Position numbers and translations under genes: made by a program
Shown: one piece after another, positions 38,763 to 49,100 of the stretch
How the letters are laid out: each line of letters begins with the position of its first letter
How positions within the stretch are numbered: the first letter of the stretch is position 1
DNA from: Klebsiella planticola ATCC 33531
GTDB taxonomy: Bacteria > Pseudomonadota > Gammaproteobacteria > Enterobacterales > Enterobacteriaceae
Direction: 5' to 3'
NCBI RefSeq assembly: GCF_000735435.1
Contig: NZ_JMPP01000057.1
Span: forward strand, 1-64,000
Length of the DNA: 64,000 nucleotides
Notes under the pieces: model-generated
Seen by the model: the letters and a program-made list of their open reading frames with translations, nothing else
Told to the model about the DNA's origin: nothing
Database searches by the model: none

Positions 38763-38796
38763 CGTAAACCTAAATGTTTTCAAAATGGTTTACAAG
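38763..38796. promoter_or_regulatory. BirA operator and divergent bioB/bioA promoters
   Basis: GTAAACC and GGTTTAC are inverted arms 16 bases apart, with TAAATGTTTTCAAAAT between and TACAAG following. This is nearly the E. coli bio operator. Biotinyl-AMP-loaded BirA bound here represses bioA and bioBFCD together. Confidence 0.92.
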
Positions 38797-38802
38797 TCAC
38801 TT

Positions 38803-40092
38803 ATGACAACGGACGATCTCGCCTTCGATCGGCGCCACATTTGGCACCCCTACACCTCCATGACCTCCCCTCTGCCGGTATATCCGGTGGTTGCCGCCCA
38901 CGGCTGCGAGCTGTCCCTCGCCAGCGGCGAGCAGTTGATTGACGGGATGTCTTCATGGTGGGCGGCAATCCACGGTTACAATCACCCTCGCCTGAACGCC
39001 GCGATGAAAGCGCAGATTGACCAGATGTCGCACGTGATGTTTGGCGGTATCACCCACCCTTCGGCGGTGGCGTTGTGCCGCCAGCTGGTGGCGATGACCC
39101 CGGCGTCGCTGGAGTGCGTATTCCTCGCCGACTCCGGTTCGGTCGCGGTGGAAGTGGCCATGAAGATGGCCCTGCAGTACTGGCAGGCAAAAGGCGAACC
39201 GCGGCGGCGTTTTCTCACTTTCCGCAATGGCTACCACGGCGATACCTTTGGCGCGATGTCGGTCTGCGATCCGGATAACTCCATGCACAGCCTGTGGCAA
39301 GGCTATTTGCCGGATAATCTGTTCGCCCCGGCGCCGCAAAGCCGCTTTGGCGGCGAGTGGGATGAACGGGATATGGTGCCGTTTGCCCGCCTGATGGCGG
39401 CCCATCGGGATGAGATCGCGGCGGTCATTCTCGAGCCCGTCGTGCAGGGCGCCGGCGGCATGAGGATGTATCATCCGGAATGGCTGAAGCGCATCCGCAA
39501 GATGTGCGACCGGGAAGGCATTCTGCTGATTGCCGATGAGATTGCCACCGGATTTGGCCGGACCGGCAAGCTGTTTGCCTGCGAACACGCGGATATCGCC
39601 CCGGATATTTTGTGTCTCGGTAAAGCGCTGACCGGCGGAACGATGACGCTGTCGGCCACCCTCACCACCCGGCCGGTGGCAGAGACCATCAGCAACGGCG
39701 AAGCCGGCTGCTTTATGCACGGTCCGACCTTTATGGGCAACCCGCTGGCCTGCGCGGTGGCGACAGAAAGCCTGCGGCTGCTGGAAAGCGGCGAATGGCA
39801 AGGCCAGGTCGCCGCGATTGAAGCGCAGCTTAATGTGGAGCTGGCTCCGGCACGCGAATCCCCGCTGGTCGCCGATGTCCGCGTGCTGGGCGCCATCGGC
39901 GTGGTGGAAACTTGCCGCCCTGTCAATATGGCCGCGCTGCAGCGCTTCTTCGTCGAACAAGGCGTATGGATTCGCCCGTTCGGCCGCCTGATTTACCTGA
40001 TGCCACCGTATGTGATTACCCCGCAGCAGCTGACGCGCCTGACCCAGGCGGTTAACGCGGCGGTGCTGAACGAAACATTTTTTCGCCAATAA
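38803..40092 (+). CDS. bioA: Adenosylmethionine-8-amino-7-oxononanoate transaminase BioA
   Basis: A PLP aminotransferase converting KAPA to DAPA with S-adenosylmethionine as amino donor, 429 residues as in E. coli. The start at 38803 ([20 protein letters not shown]) lies 7 bp after the operator; upstream in-frame ATGs at 38743 and 38785 would run through the operator. The motif [14 protein letters not shown] and PLP lysine in [10 protein letters not shown] are clear. Confidence 0.96.
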   Translation: MTTDDLAFDRRHIWHPYTSMTSPLPVYPVVAAHGCELSLASGEQLIDGMSSWWAAIHGYNHPRLNAAMKAQIDQMSHVMFGGITHPSAVALCRQLVAMTPASLECVFLADSGSVAVEVAMKMALQYWQAKGEPRRRFLTFRNGYHGDTFGAMSVCDPDNSMHSLWQGYLPDNLFAPAPQSRFGGEWDERDMVPFARLMAAHRDEIAAVILEPVVQGAGGMRMYHPEWLKRIRKMCDREGILLIADEIATGFGRTGKLFACEHADIAPDILCLGKALTGGTMTLSATLTTRPVAETISNGEAGCFMHGPTFMGNPLACAVATESLRLLESGEWQGQVAAIEAQLNVELAPARESPLVADVRVLGAIGVVETCRPVNMAALQRFFVEQGVWIRPFGRLIYLMPPYVITPQQLTRLTQAVNAAVLNETFFRQ

Positions 40093-40167
40093 GCAGCGGA
40101 AACCGATCGTCAACAGGACTATACTTCTTTGTTAATCAGTCGATTATCCCAGAGGAGACGAGACGGC

Positions 40168-40644
40168 ATGAACGTAATCAGTCACGATCTGCAGGATGGC
40201 GGGAAATTGCCCCACCGCCATGTATTTAACGGCATGGGCTACGATGGCGACAATATCTCGCCGCATCTGGCGTGGGACGAGGTGCCCGAGGGGACTAAAA
40301 GCTTTGTGGTGACCTGTTACGATCCCGACGCGCCCACCGGCTCCGGCTGGTGGCACTGGCTGGTCGCCAATCTGCCGGCGGAAACGCGCGAACTGCCGCA
40401 GGGAGCCGGGTCCGGTCTGGCCCCGCTGCCGGCCAGCGCAGTCCAGACCCGCACCGATTTCGGCCTGCCCGGCTACGGCGGCGCGGCGCCGCCAAAAGGG
40501 GAAAGCCATCGCTACATCTTTACGGTGCATGCGCTGGATGTCGAGAAGATCGAGGTCGATGAAGGGGCAAGCGGTGCGATGGTAGGCTTTAACGTCCATT
40601 TTCATTCGTTGGGCAGCGCATCCATCACCGCCCTGTTTATCTGA
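40168..40644 (+). CDS. ybhB: YbhB, PEBP/Raf-kinase-inhibitor-like protein
   Basis: A 158-residue cytoplasmic protein of the phosphatidylethanolamine-binding (PEBP) family, with the same length as E. coli YbhB. The ligand pocket residues CYDPDAPTGSGWWHWLV (about 48-64) and YGGAAPPKGESHRYIF are conserved. The physiological ligand is unknown. The start at 40168 has GAGGAGACGAG upstream. Confidence 0.93.
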   Translation: MNVISHDLQDGGKLPHRHVFNGMGYDGDNISPHLAWDEVPEGTKSFVVTCYDPDAPTGSGWWHWLVANLPAETRELPQGAGSGLAPLPASAVQTRTDFGLPGYGGAAPPKGESHRYIFTVHALDVEKIEVDEGASGAMVGFNVHFHSLGSASITALFI

Positions 40645-40666
40645 CTTTCTCTCGTCAGTCCCTCTC

Positions 40667-40905
40667 CGGGTGGCGGCTTACGCCTTACCCGGGCGACCCG
40701 ACAGCACCTCTGTAGCCCCGGTAAGCGCAGCGCCACCGGGGAACATCCCGGGTCGCGGCTTACGTCTTACCCGGGCGATCCGACAGCACCTTTGTAGCCC
40801 CGGTAAGCGCAGCGCCACCGGGGAACATCCCGGGTCGCGGCTTACATCTTACCCAGGCGACCCGACAGCTCCTTTGTAGCCCCGGTAAGCGCAGCGCCAC
40901 CGGGG
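40667..40905. repeat. Three tandem 82-bp REP-type units (BIME array)
   Basis: The phase marker GTAGCCCCGGTAAGCGCAGC recurs at 40712, 40794 and 40876, an exact 82-bp period. Each unit has a CGGGT.GCGGCTTAC arm and an inverted GGTAAGCGCAGCGCCACCGG arm. Units differ by a few bases. The array fills the space between convergent ybhB and hutT and can fold into hairpins that end both transcripts or bind gyrase/IHF. Confidence 0.92.
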
Positions 40906-40911
40906 ATTCAT

Positions 40912-42324
40912 TCAGCTCGAAGATGACTGCTCAGCCACCGACATCCGCACGGTTTTTTTGACTTTCGCATACCAGATAATCGTCAGCAGCCCGAGCCAGA
41001 CCAGACCGGCAATCAGCGCAATTCGCGTCTCTTCTACCATCCCGAGCACCGCAATCACCAGTCCCATAAACAGCAGGGTCAACAGCGGCGCAACCGGCCA
41101 GAACGGCACCGGGAACGCAATCTGGCGACGCTCTTCCGCCGACAAACCGCGACGCATGGCGAAATGGGCCAGCAGGATCATCAGCCACACCCACACCGTG
41201 GCAAATGCCGCCAGGGAGGCAATCAGCACAAAGACCTGTTCCGGCATCAGATAGTTCAGCACCACCGCCACCAGCAGCGCCACGCCCATCACCACGACCG
41301 TCATCCACGGCACGCCGTTGCTGGCAATGCGCTGGAAGCTTTTAGGCGCCATCCCCTCTTTTGCCATGCCGTACATCATGCGACCGGCGCCAAAAATATC
41401 GCTATTGATGGCCGAAATACTGGCGCTGATCACGATAATATTGAGGATTGTCGCCGCCGCCGGAATCCCCAGACCGCTAAAAATAAGGACGAACGGACTG
41501 CCCTGCTCGCCAAAACTGTTCCACGGGAAAATGGCCATCAGGATCGCCAGCGTGCAGACATAGAACAGCACGATGCGCAGCGGGATGGTATTAATCGCCT
41601 GCGGAATCACTTTCTTCGGATTCTGCGCTTCCGCTGCGGTAACGCCGATAATTTCGACCCCGCCAAAGGCAAACATCACAATACCCAGCGACGCAATAAT
41701 TCCCTGCCAGCCGTTCGGCGCGAACCCGCCGTGGCTCCACAGGTTTTCCAGCCCCGTCGCCGGGAAGGCATGACCAAAGCCGAAGAAAATAATGCTGCCG
41801 CCGGCGACGATCATCGCAATAATCGCCACCACTTTAATCAGCGACAGCCAGAACTCCATTTCGCCGAAAATGCGCACGTGGCACAGGTTCATCGCGCCGA
41901 TGAAGAAGATAATACTCAGTACCCAAATCCAGCGCGGTACATCGGGGTACCAGAGCCCCATATAGATACCAAACGCGGTGACATCCGCCAGGGCGACAAT
42001 CACCATCTCAAAGGTGTAGGTCCAGCCGGTGATAAACCCGGCCAGCGGCCCGAGATACTGGCGGGCATAGCTGCCGAAGGAGCCGGACACCGGGTTGCGT
42101 ACCGCCATTTCGCCCAGCGCGCGCATGACGATAAATACCGCCGCGCCGCCGATCAGATAGGCCAGCAGAACCGCCGGTCCCGCGGCCTTAATGGCGGCGG
42201 CAGAACCATAAAACAGCCCGGTACCGATGGCGGAACCGAGCGCGATGAAGCGAATATGTCGGGCATTCAGCCCGCGCAGCAGGTGGGGCTTTTGTGGCGA
42301 TTGTGGTTGTTGTTGCATATGCAA
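40912..42324 (-). CDS. hutT: Amino-acid permease, probably histidine permease HutT
   Basis: A 470-residue inner-membrane transporter of the APC superfamily with about 12 membrane segments. Family signatures are [16 protein letters not shown] near the N-terminus, [20 protein letters not shown], and the [13 protein letters not shown] stretch. The position directly after hutH, on the same strand with 93 bp between, argues for histidine uptake; substrate specificity is inferred. It resembles the ProY/HisP-type permeases, so proline or another amino acid is an alternative. Confidence 0.82.
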   Translation of the reverse strand: MHMQQQPQSPQKPHLLRGLNARHIRFIALGSAIGTGLFYGSAAAIKAAGPAVLLAYLIGGAAVFIVMRALGEMAVRNPVSGSFGSYARQYLGPLAGFITGWTYTFEMVIVALADVTAFGIYMGLWYPDVPRWIWVLSIIFFIGAMNLCHVRIFGEMEFWLSLIKVVAIIAMIVAGGSIIFFGFGHAFPATGLENLWSHGGFAPNGWQGIIASLGIVMFAFGGVEIIGVTAAEAQNPKKVIPQAINTIPLRIVLFYVCTLAILMAIFPWNSFGEQGSPFVLIFSGLGIPAAATILNIIVISASISAINSDIFGAGRMMYGMAKEGMAPKSFQRIASNGVPWMTVVVMGVALLVAVVLNYLMPEQVFVLIASLAAFATVWVWLMILLAHFAMRRGLSAEERRQIAFPVPFWPVAPLLTLLFMGLVIAVLGMVEETRIALIAGLVWLGLLTIIWYAKVKKTVRMSVAEQSSSS

Positions 42325-42371
42325 GTGTCCTGATAATTTTTGTATGACGACAAATATGCGTGTAGGACGGC

Positions 42372-42392
42372 CGGGGGGAGGTTATCCCCCCG
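42372..42392 (-). terminator. GC-only hairpin between hutH and hutT
   Basis: CGGGGGG and CCCCCCG pair around a 7-base loop in the hutH-hutT gap. Without a T-run it is more likely a processing or stabilising element separating hutUH from hutT expression than a full terminator. Confidence 0.5.
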
Positions 42393-42417
42393 ACACGGGT
42401 ACAGAAAACAACGAGGG

Positions 42418-43950
42418 TCAGATCTGACCAGGCAAGACGGCAGGGAGCAGTCGCGTCAGATGGCGCGCTGCCAGAAGCTCAATAGCGTTATCGATATCCG
42501 GGGCAAAGAAGCGATCCTGGGTGTAATGCGAAACCCGCTCGCGCAGCAGATGACGAGCCTCTTCCAGCAGCGGACTGCTGGCCAGCCCTTCGCGCATATC
42601 CAGCCCCTGGACGGCGGCCAGCCACTCCACGGCCAGTACGCCGCGGGTGTTTTCCGCCATCGCCCACAGACGACGACCGGCAGCCGGCGCCATTGAAACG
42701 TGATCTTCCTGGTTTGCCGACGTCGGCAGGCTGTCAACGCTGTGCGGGTGCGCCAGCGCTTTGTTCTCGCTGGCTAACGCCGCCGCGGTCACCTGCGCAA
42801 TCATAAAGCCGGAGTTGACGCCGCCGTTTTTCACGAGGAAAGGCGGCAGCTGCGACATATGACTGTCCATCATCAGCGCAATACGACGTTCGGACAGCGA
42901 ACCGATTTCGGCAATCGCCAGCGCAATATTATCCGCCGCCATCGCCACCGGTTCGGCGTGGAAGTTACCGCCGGAAATCACCTCGTTCTCGGCGGCGAAG
43001 ACCAGCGGGTTATCCGACACCGCATTGGCCTCAATCAGCAGGACCTCAGCGGCCTGGCGAATCTGGGTCAGACAGGCGCCCATCACCTGCGGCTGACAGC
43101 GCAGAGAGTATGGGTCCTGCACTTTGCTACAGTTGTGATGCGACTGCGAAATCTCGCTGCTGTCGGTCAGCACATGACGGTACAGCGCCGCAGCGTCAAT
43201 CTGCCCGCGCTGGCCGCGCGCTTCGTGAATACGCGAATCAAACGGACGACGCGATCCCAGCGCGGCTTCAGTGGTAAGCGCGCCGCATACCACCGCGGAA
43301 GCAAACAGATCTTCCGCGTCAAACAGGCCGCGCAGCGCAAACGCCGTCGATGCCTGCGTGCCGTTCAGCAGCGCCAGCCCCTCTTTCGCCGCCAGGGTAA
43401 TCGGCTCGAGGCCGACTTTTTTCAACGCCTGCAGCGCCGGCATCCATTCGCCGTCAACGCGGGCTTTGCCCTCACCCAGCAACGTCAGGGACATGTGCGC
43501 CAGCGGCGCCAGATCACCGGATGCGCCGACGGAACCTTTGGCCGGGATCCACGGCGTGACGCCTTTATTCACCAGTTGAATCAGCGCCTGAATGACGCTC
43601 AGACGAATCCCGGAGAAGCCGCGGGAAAGGCTGTTAATCTTCAGCACCATGATCAGACGCGCCATGGCATCATCCAGCGGCTCACCAATACCCGCCGCAT
43701 GAGACAGCACCAGAGAACGCTGCAGGTTTTCCAGATCGTCCGTAGAGATGCGCGTTGACGCCAGCAGGCCAAAACCGGTGTTAATGCCGTAGGCGGTGCG
43801 TCCTTCGGCCAGAATGGCGTTAACGCAGGCGACGCTCTCGTTAATGGCGGCAAAAGCCTGCTCGTCGAGAGTGATGGTCAGCGGCTGTTGGAACACCTCG
43901 CGTAGCTGCGCCAGACTCAGCTGACCTGGAATCAGAGTTAAGTTTTTCAT
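42418..43950 (-). CDS. hutH: Histidine ammonia-lyase HutH
   Basis: The first enzyme of histidine breakdown, giving trans-urocanate and ammonia; 510 residues. The catalytic MIO prosthetic group forms from A143-S144-G145 in [22 protein letters not shown] (54-61), NGTQAS and the QDPYS-like segment VQDPYSLRC complete the site. It starts 1 base after the hutU stop. Expression is expected from the hutU promoter. Confidence 0.97.
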   Translation of the reverse strand: MKNLTLIPGQLSLAQLREVFQQPLTITLDEQAFAAINESVACVNAILAEGRTAYGINTGFGLLASTRISTDDLENLQRSLVLSHAAGIGEPLDDAMARLIMVLKINSLSRGFSGIRLSVIQALIQLVNKGVTPWIPAKGSVGASGDLAPLAHMSLTLLGEGKARVDGEWMPALQALKKVGLEPITLAAKEGLALLNGTQASTAFALRGLFDAEDLFASAVVCGALTTEAALGSRRPFDSRIHEARGQRGQIDAAALYRHVLTDSSEISQSHHNCSKVQDPYSLRCQPQVMGACLTQIRQAAEVLLIEANAVSDNPLVFAAENEVISGGNFHAEPVAMAADNIALAIAEIGSLSERRIALMMDSHMSQLPPFLVKNGGVNSGFMIAQVTAAALASENKALAHPHSVDSLPTSANQEDHVSMAPAAGRRLWAMAENTRGVLAVEWLAAVQGLDMREGLASSPLLEEARHLLRERVSHYTQDRFFAPDIDNAIELLAARHLTRLLPAVLPGQI

Positions 43951-43951
43951 C

Positions 43952-45637
43952 TCAGCGTTGCCCCTGCGTTGCTGCCACCATAGGAAGATTCAGTCCTTGT
44001 TCCGCCGCGCACTCAATCGCGATGTCGTAACCCGCATCGGCGTGACGCATCACCCCGGTCGCCGGATCGTTATGCAGCACGCGGGCTATACGCGCGGCCG
44101 CTTCGTCGGTACCGTCACAGACGATAACCATCCCGGAGTGCTGCGAGAAGCCCATCCCGACGCCGCCGCCGTGATGCAGCGACACCCAGGTCGCGCCGCT
44201 GGCGGTATTCAGCAAGGCGTTCAGCAGCGGCCAGTCGGACACCGCATCGGAGCCGTCACGCATGGATTCCGTTTCGCGATTCGGGCTGGCGACCGAGCCA
44301 GAATCAAGGTGGTCACGACCAATGACGATCGGCGCAGACACTTCACCGCTGCGGACCATTTCGTTAAAGGCCAGCCCCAGCTTCTGGCGCCACTCCAGCC
44401 CTACCCAGCAAATACGCGCCGGCAGCCCCTGGAAGCTAATGCGCTCACGCGCCATATCCAGCCAGTGGTGCAGGTGCTTATCATCTTTGATGATCTCTTT
44501 CACTTTGGCGTCGGTTTTGTAGATATCCTGCGGATCGCCGGAGAGGGCCACCCAGCGGAACGGACCGATGCCGCGGCAGAACAGCGGACGAATATAGGCC
44601 GGGACAAAACCCGGGAAGTCGAATGCGTTGTCGACGCCCATCTCCTGCGCCATCTGGCGGATATTGTTGCCGTAGTCGAAGGTCGGTACGCCCATTTCGT
44701 TGAAGGCCAGCATCGCCTGAACATGGTCGGCCATCGAACGCTTGGCCGCCAGAATCGTCCCCTGCGGGTCAGATTCGGCTTTCGCCTGGTACTCTTCCCA
44801 GCTCCAGCCTTTCGGCAGATAGCCATGCAGCGGATCGTGGGCGCTGGTCTGGTCGGTGACCATATCCGGGCGCACGCCGCGTTTCACCATCTCCGGCACG
44901 ATATCGGCGGCATTGCCGCACAGAGCGATAGAGATAGCCCGGCCTTCCGCAGTGTATTTCTTGATCCGCGCCAGCGCGTCGTCCAGCGAGGTGGCCTGCT
45001 CGTCAACGTAGCGGGTACGCAGACGAAAATCGATCCGGCTCTGCTGACATTCGATGTTCAGCGAGCAGGCGCCTGCCAGCGTCGCCGCCAGCGGCTGTGC
45101 CCCGCCCATACCGCCCAGACCGGCGGTTAACACCCAGCGCCCCTTCAGGCTGCCCTGATAGTGCTGACGTCCGGCTTCGACGAACGTTTCGTAGGTACCC
45201 TGCACGATGCCCTGGCTACCGATATAGATCCAGCTGCCCGCGGTCATCTGGCCGTACATCGCCAGACCTTTTGCGTCCAGCTCGTTGAAATGTTCCCAGG
45301 TCGCCCAGTGCGGGACCAGGTTGGAGTTGGCAATCAGTACGCGCGGTGAATTTTCGTGGGTTTTAAATACGCCGACCGGTTTACCGGACTGCACCAGCAG
45401 CGTCTCGTCGCTTTCCAGGTTTTTCAGCGCCTTCACGATAGCGTCATAGCATTCCCAGTTACGCGCCGCGCGTCCAATCCCGCCGTAGACCACCAGCTCA
45501 TGTGGGTTCTCGGCAACATCGGGATCGAGGTTGTTCATTAACATACGCAGCGGGGCTTCGGTCAACCAGCTCTTGGCATTCAACGTCGTGCCTCGCGGTG
45601 CACGTACGTCTTGCTGGCGATATTTGCTTTGCGACAT
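43952..45637 (-). CDS. hutU: Urocanate hydratase HutU
   Basis: An NAD+-dependent hydratase turning urocanate to imidazolone propionate, 561 residues. The NAD-binding [15 protein letters not shown], the conserved [10 protein letters not shown] and the C-terminal [20 protein letters not shown] are typical. The start at 45637 ([16 protein letters not shown]) has AGGAGAAA 5-6 bases upstream; an ATG at 45655 would be too close to the ribosome site. It heads hutUH and is controlled by HutC, NAC and CRP sites upstream. Confidence 0.97.
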   Translation of the reverse strand: MSQSKYRQQDVRAPRGTTLNAKSWLTEAPLRMLMNNLDPDVAENPHELVVYGGIGRAARNWECYDAIVKALKNLESDETLLVQSGKPVGVFKTHENSPRVLIANSNLVPHWATWEHFNELDAKGLAMYGQMTAGSWIYIGSQGIVQGTYETFVEAGRQHYQGSLKGRWVLTAGLGGMGGAQPLAATLAGACSLNIECQQSRIDFRLRTRYVDEQATSLDDALARIKKYTAEGRAISIALCGNAADIVPEMVKRGVRPDMVTDQTSAHDPLHGYLPKGWSWEEYQAKAESDPQGTILAAKRSMADHVQAMLAFNEMGVPTFDYGNNIRQMAQEMGVDNAFDFPGFVPAYIRPLFCRGIGPFRWVALSGDPQDIYKTDAKVKEIIKDDKHLHHWLDMARERISFQGLPARICWVGLEWRQKLGLAFNEMVRSGEVSAPIVIGRDHLDSGSVASPNRETESMRDGSDAVSDWPLLNALLNTASGATWVSLHHGGGVGMGFSQHSGMVIVCDGTDEAAARIARVLHNDPATGVMRHADAGYDIAIECAAEQGLNLPMVAATQGQR

Positions 45638-45683
45638 CGGGGTTTCTCCTGACAATTAACGTTGTTTACGTAGATACATATAC

Positions 45684-45695
45684 TTGTCTATACAA
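45684..45695. promoter_or_regulatory. HutC operator at the hutU promoter
   Basis: TTGTCTATACAA (TTGTATAGACAA on the other strand) differs by one base from the site before hutI. It lies just upstream of the expected -10 region of hutU, so HutC would block polymerase until urocanate releases it. Confidence 0.8.
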
Positions 45696-45725
45696 CTCTA
45701 CGCAAGCCAGGATTTAACAGAAATG

Positions 45726-45740
45726 ATACAATTTTGTTAT
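45726..45740 (-). promoter_or_regulatory. NAC activator site of hutU
   Basis: On the minus strand the site reads ATAACAAAATTGTAT, an exact match to the NAC consensus ATA-N6-TnGTAT and to the Klebsiella aerogenes hutU site as I remember it. Its centre is 64 bp upstream of the start point expected near 45669, the position required for NAC activation under nitrogen limitation. Confidence 0.88.
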
Positions 45741-45760
45741 ATTGCGTCAGCAATCACGCT
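45741..45760 (-). promoter_or_regulatory. CRP-like site of hutU
   Basis: ATTGCGTCAGCAATCACGCT has an imperfect CRP dyad, with TCAC in the better half. It is centred 17.5 bp upstream of the NAC site, the same offset reported in K. aerogenes (about -81.5 against -64). Spacing supports the call more than the match does. Confidence 0.6.
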
Positions 45761-45780
45761 TTTGCCGACGCAAGCGATCG

Positions 45781-46506
45781 TCAGGACGTGAAGTGGCCCT
45801 GCAGCCGGTAGCGGCTACCCGGGAACAGAAGACGGGCGTGGGAAACAATATGCGTGGTAGACCAGGTACGGCGCCGGATTAGCAGGCAAGGATCGTGGGC
45901 ATGGATATGCAGCAGTTCGCACTCTTTGGCGCTGGCCTGTACCGCTTCGACGATATGCTCGCCTTCGGTTAACGGCGCAATCAGCGACAGATAATCATGC
46001 GGCGTGGTGACGGTATAGTCCTGATCTAAATACGCCGGCACCACCGCCGCATTGACGCAGCGGTCTTCGATCTGTACCGGAATGTCGTTTTCGAAATGCA
46101 CCATCAGAGAGTGAAAAATCCGCGTCCCTTCAGCGACATTCAGCGCCGCCGACTGAATAAGATCGGCTTCGGTCTCTTCCAGCAGCAGCACCTCGCAGCG
46201 GTGCTGATGGCGACGGGAGATAATCTCGTCGGCGATGCTACGCACTTCGAACAGCGCCGACTGCCCTTTCGGCTCCGCCACAAAGGTACCGACGCCCTGC
46301 AAACGTACCAGTAAACCTTCATCCGTGAGTTCACGCAGCGCCCGATTGATAGTCATGCGACTGAAACCAAACTGGGCTACCAGTTCCGCCTCGGAAGGAA
46401 TGCGGTCGTGGGGACGCCAGACGCCGCGCTGAATCTTTTCGCTGATCGCCTGCTTCACCTTTTCATAAAACGGGGCAGGCGCGGTTCGAGGTTGCTGTGA
46501 AAACAT
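45781..46506 (-). CDS. hutC: HutC, GntR-family repressor of hut genes
   Basis: A 241-residue GntR/HutC-subfamily repressor. The winged helix spans about 10-75, with RIPSEAELVAQFGFSRMTIN and RALRELTDEGLLVRLQGVGT. The C-terminal UTRA ligand domain, which binds urocanate, follows. The start at 46506 (MFSQQPRT) has GAAAGACAGG upstream; earlier in-frame starts fall in the hutG-hutC gap. It is the third gene of hutIGC, so repression is autoregulated. Confidence 0.95.
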   Translation of the reverse strand: MFSQQPRTAPAPFYEKVKQAISEKIQRGVWRPHDRIPSEAELVAQFGFSRMTINRALRELTDEGLLVRLQGVGTFVAEPKGQSALFEVRSIADEIISRRHQHRCEVLLLEETEADLIQSAALNVAEGTRIFHSLMVHFENDIPVQIEDRCVNAAVVPAYLDQDYTVTTPHDYLSLIAPLTEGEHIVEAVQASAKECELLHIHAHDPCLLIRRRTWSTTHIVSHARLLFPGSRYRLQGHFTS

Positions 46507-46562
46507 AGCCTGTCTTTCCTTATACGCAATGGGCGGCGAAACGGTCAGAATATACTGAATCG

Positions 46563-47519
46563 TCAGCGCCACCAATGGGCGATTTGCCATGCCAGTCGGG
46601 CCGCCGCACGGGCCCCCTGACTGTCAATGTCAAACCGCGGATTAAACTCCACCAGATCCACCGCCTGCAGTTTTCCGCTGCGGCATAATGGTTCAACGAT
46701 GCGCAACAGGGTCGCCAGCGTAATGCCCAGCGCGGCAGGCGCCGAGACCGCCGGCATTTCGCGCGCCGGCAGCACATCCAGGTCGATGGTCAAATAGAGC
46801 CTGTCATAGAGGGCAATATGACGCGCGATTTCCGGCGCAACGCGTAATTCAAAGGCGTCCAGCACCTCCAGATCTTCGATAACCCGCACCTGACGACGCG
46901 CGGCCTCATCCCACAGCGCCAGGGTGTTCGCCGCACGGCTGGCGCCGATACAGGTATAGTGAAAGCCGCGCTGCTGCGCGTCGCACTCCAGCGCCAGCTG
47001 GCGGAACGGCGTACCGGAGCTGGCCTGGTCAGCTATCCGCAAATCCAGGTGCGCATCGAGGTTAATGATCCCGACCTTTTCACCGGGGAAAGCATCGAGC
47101 ACACCCGCGCCATGACCGAATGCCGTCTCATGCCCGCCGCCGAGAACCAGCGTGCGTTTGCCTGCGCGCTGGCAGGCTGCCACCGCTTTGCGCAGCGCCT
47201 GCTGGGCTGCCTCCAGCCCTTCACCGGCGACGCTGATGGTGCCCATATCGACACAGCGCTCGTGACCGCTGTGGCTGGCCATGTTCGCCAGCGCCCGACG
47301 CAGGGTTTCCGGCCCCTTTTCGGCCCCGGTGCGTCCGCGGTTGCGGCGAACGCCTTCATCGCAGGCGAACCCCAGCAGGGCAATATCCCCCGGCAGCGCC
47401 TGTGGCGCAAAGCGTTCGGCCCGCACGATAGTCTGAAACAGGCGCAGCGCATTGGCGGCTTCCGCGCTGTCGTCACGCCCTTGCCAGATGTCGGCGGGGG
47501 TCGGTTGCCACAATGTCAT
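46563..47519 (-). CDS. hutG: Formimidoylglutamase HutG
   Basis: A manganese enzyme of the arginase/agmatinase family hydrolysing N-formimidoyl-L-glutamate to glutamate and formamide, 318 residues. Metal ligands are visible as [11 protein letters not shown] (His), NLDAHLDLR (Asp-His-Asp) and TIDLDVLPA (Asp-Asp). It overlaps the hutI stop by 4 bp and precedes hutC by 56 bp. Confidence 0.96.
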   Translation of the reverse strand: MTLWQPTPADIWQGRDDSAEAANALRLFQTIVRAERFAPQALPGDIALLGFACDEGVRRNRGRTGAEKGPETLRRALANMASHSGHERCVDMGTISVAGEGLEAAQQALRKAVAACQRAGKRTLVLGGGHETAFGHGAGVLDAFPGEKVGIINLDAHLDLRIADQASSGTPFRQLALECDAQQRGFHYTCIGASRAANTLALWDEAARRQVRVIEDLEVLDAFELRVAPEIARHIALYDRLYLTIDLDVLPAREMPAVSAPAALGITLATLLRIVEPLCRSGKLQAVDLVEFNPRFDIDSQGARAAARLAWQIAHWWR

Positions 47520-48733
47520 TGCATTTCTCCTCGCACCACGCGATGCCAGAGCGGACTACGCCCCGGTTCATAGACCATTTCAACCGGATGTTCAGCATCC
47601 CAGATAGCAAAATCGGCAACAAACCCCGCCGCCAGCTGGCCGTGGCTATTCTGGCGTCCCAGCGCCTGCGCGGCATGACGCGTCACGCCCGCCCACGCCT
47701 CCTCCGGGGTCAAGCCAAACTTGACGCAGGCCATGTTCATCGCCAGATGCAGGCTGGCAAAGGGGCTGGTGCCCGGATTGTAATCCGTCGCCACCGCCAT
47801 CGGCACCTGATACTGACGCAGCAGCCCGACCGGCGGTTTGCGGGTTTCATTGAGGAAATAGAACGCGCCGGGCAGCAGCACCGCCACCGTCGCGCTGCGG
47901 CTCATCGCCGCAACCCCCTCTTCCGTTAAATATTCGATATGATCGGCCGAGAGCCCCTGATAACGGCTCACCAGCTGCGCGCCTCCCAGCGAAGAGAGCT
48001 GTTCAACGTGCCCTCTGACCGGAATACCGCGTGCCTGCGCGGCCTGGAATACGCGTTCAGTCTGCTGCGGGCTGAAGCCGACGTTTTCGCAGAAAACATC
48101 GACGCTTTCAAACAGCCCCTCTTCCCACAGCGTCGGCAGCAGGGTTTCACACACCAGCGTAATATAGGCATCCGGGCGGTCTTTATATTCCGGCGGCGTG
48201 GCGTGAGCCGAGAGCAGCGTCGGCGACAGCTCGACCGCATTGTTCTGCGCAAGCTGGCGCGCCACGCGCAGCATTTTGCGTTCGTTTTCCAGATCCAGCC
48301 CGTAGCCGGATTTAATTTCCAGCGTAGTCACTCCCTCGCGAAGCAGACGGTCCAGTCGCTGCTGGGCCAGCGCTAACAGCTGCGCTTCGCTGCTTTCACG
48401 GGTGGCGCGCACCGTGGAGTTGATGCCGCCGCCGTTGGCGCTGATCGTCTGGTAGGAGACGCCGTTCAGACGTTGCTCCCACTCCTGCGCCCGGCTGCCG
48501 CCGAAGACCAGATGGGTGTGGCAATCAATCAGTCCCGGCGTCAGCAGCCTGCCGCCAAGGTCAATGCTCCGCCCGGCAGGGGCATCGTTTTCAGGCACAA
48601 TGGCTTCAATCCGGCCATTGCGCACCAGCAGCGCATGACCCTCCCGCAGGCCATAAGGTTGCGAATCATCAGGGTTCAGAGTGGCGAGGCGAGCATTTCG
48701 CCAGATAACGCGATCGGAGGTGGCTTCAGTCAT
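47516..48733 (-). CDS. hutI: Imidazolonepropionase HutI
   Basis: An amidohydrolase that opens the imidazolone ring to formimidoylglutamate, 405 residues. The metal pair is in [43 protein letters not shown] and the metal Asp of [10 protein letters not shown] follow in family order. The start at 48733 ([16 protein letters not shown]) places a HutC operator 21 bp upstream; the in-frame ATGs at 48850 and 48775 lie beyond the operator. It is first in the hutIGC operon. Confidence 0.96.
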   Translation of the reverse strand: MTEATSDRVIWRNARLATLNPDDSQPYGLREGHALLVRNGRIEAIVPENDAPAGRSIDLGGRLLTPGLIDCHTHLVFGGSRAQEWEQRLNGVSYQTISANGGGINSTVRATRESSEAQLLALAQQRLDRLLREGVTTLEIKSGYGLDLENERKMLRVARQLAQNNAVELSPTLLSAHATPPEYKDRPDAYITLVCETLLPTLWEEGLFESVDVFCENVGFSPQQTERVFQAAQARGIPVRGHVEQLSSLGGAQLVSRYQGLSADHIEYLTEEGVAAMSRSATVAVLLPGAFYFLNETRKPPVGLLRQYQVPMAVATDYNPGTSPFASLHLAMNMACVKFGLTPEEAWAGVTRHAAQALGRQNSHGQLAAGFVADFAIWDAEHPVEMVYEPGRSPLWHRVVRGEMQ

Positions 48734-48753
48734 ACCAGTCAACTTGTCATGGG

Positions 48754-48765
48754 TTGTATAGACAT
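48754..48765. promoter_or_regulatory. HutC operator at hutI
   Basis: TTGTATAGACAT matches the hutU operator at 11 of 12 positions and lies 21 bp before the hutI start. HutC bound here would repress hutIGC, including its own gene. Confidence 0.72.
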
Positions 48766-48884
48766 TTATTTTCATTCCACGCGGAATGTCAATAAAAGCA
48801 GAGGTAATTGTTATTTTTTTGTGACCGAACGCGAGCGACGCTGCGGCCATCTGACCTGTTCAGGCGAACTTTTTCGCGCAGCGT

Positions 48885-48919
48885 CTTCCCGTTTCGCTCA
48901 ACTTAGTATAAAAAGCAGG
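48885..48919. other. Lambda attB-like site between hutI and ybhC
   Basis: On the minus strand the site reads CCTGC-TTTTTATACTAA-GTTGAGCGAAACGGGAAG. Lambda attB of E. coli, from memory, reads CCTGC-TTTTTTATACTAA-CTTGAGCGAAACGGGAAG. The match is broken only by one missing T in the core run and one C to G change. The 7-bp overlap TTTATAC is intact. In E. coli attB also lies beside ybhC. Confidence 0.82.
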
Positions 48920-49100
48920 TTTTAAAGGACGTTATACGCGTAATTCATACCTTGCCGGCCTGACGCCGCTTGCATGTTTTTTGTATAATGCCCTGCCCAA
49001 ATCATTCGGGTTGCTTTGCGGCGGAAATCAACAAATACGCCAACAGAGAGGCAGCCTGAAGAATGACAGGTCTTGTTAATTGATTCTTGCCCGGAGCAAC

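Noticed and set aside
40670-40879. Frame of about 70 codons through the REP array
   Set aside because: It is a direct translation of the 82-bp repeats, with no ribosome site and no domain.
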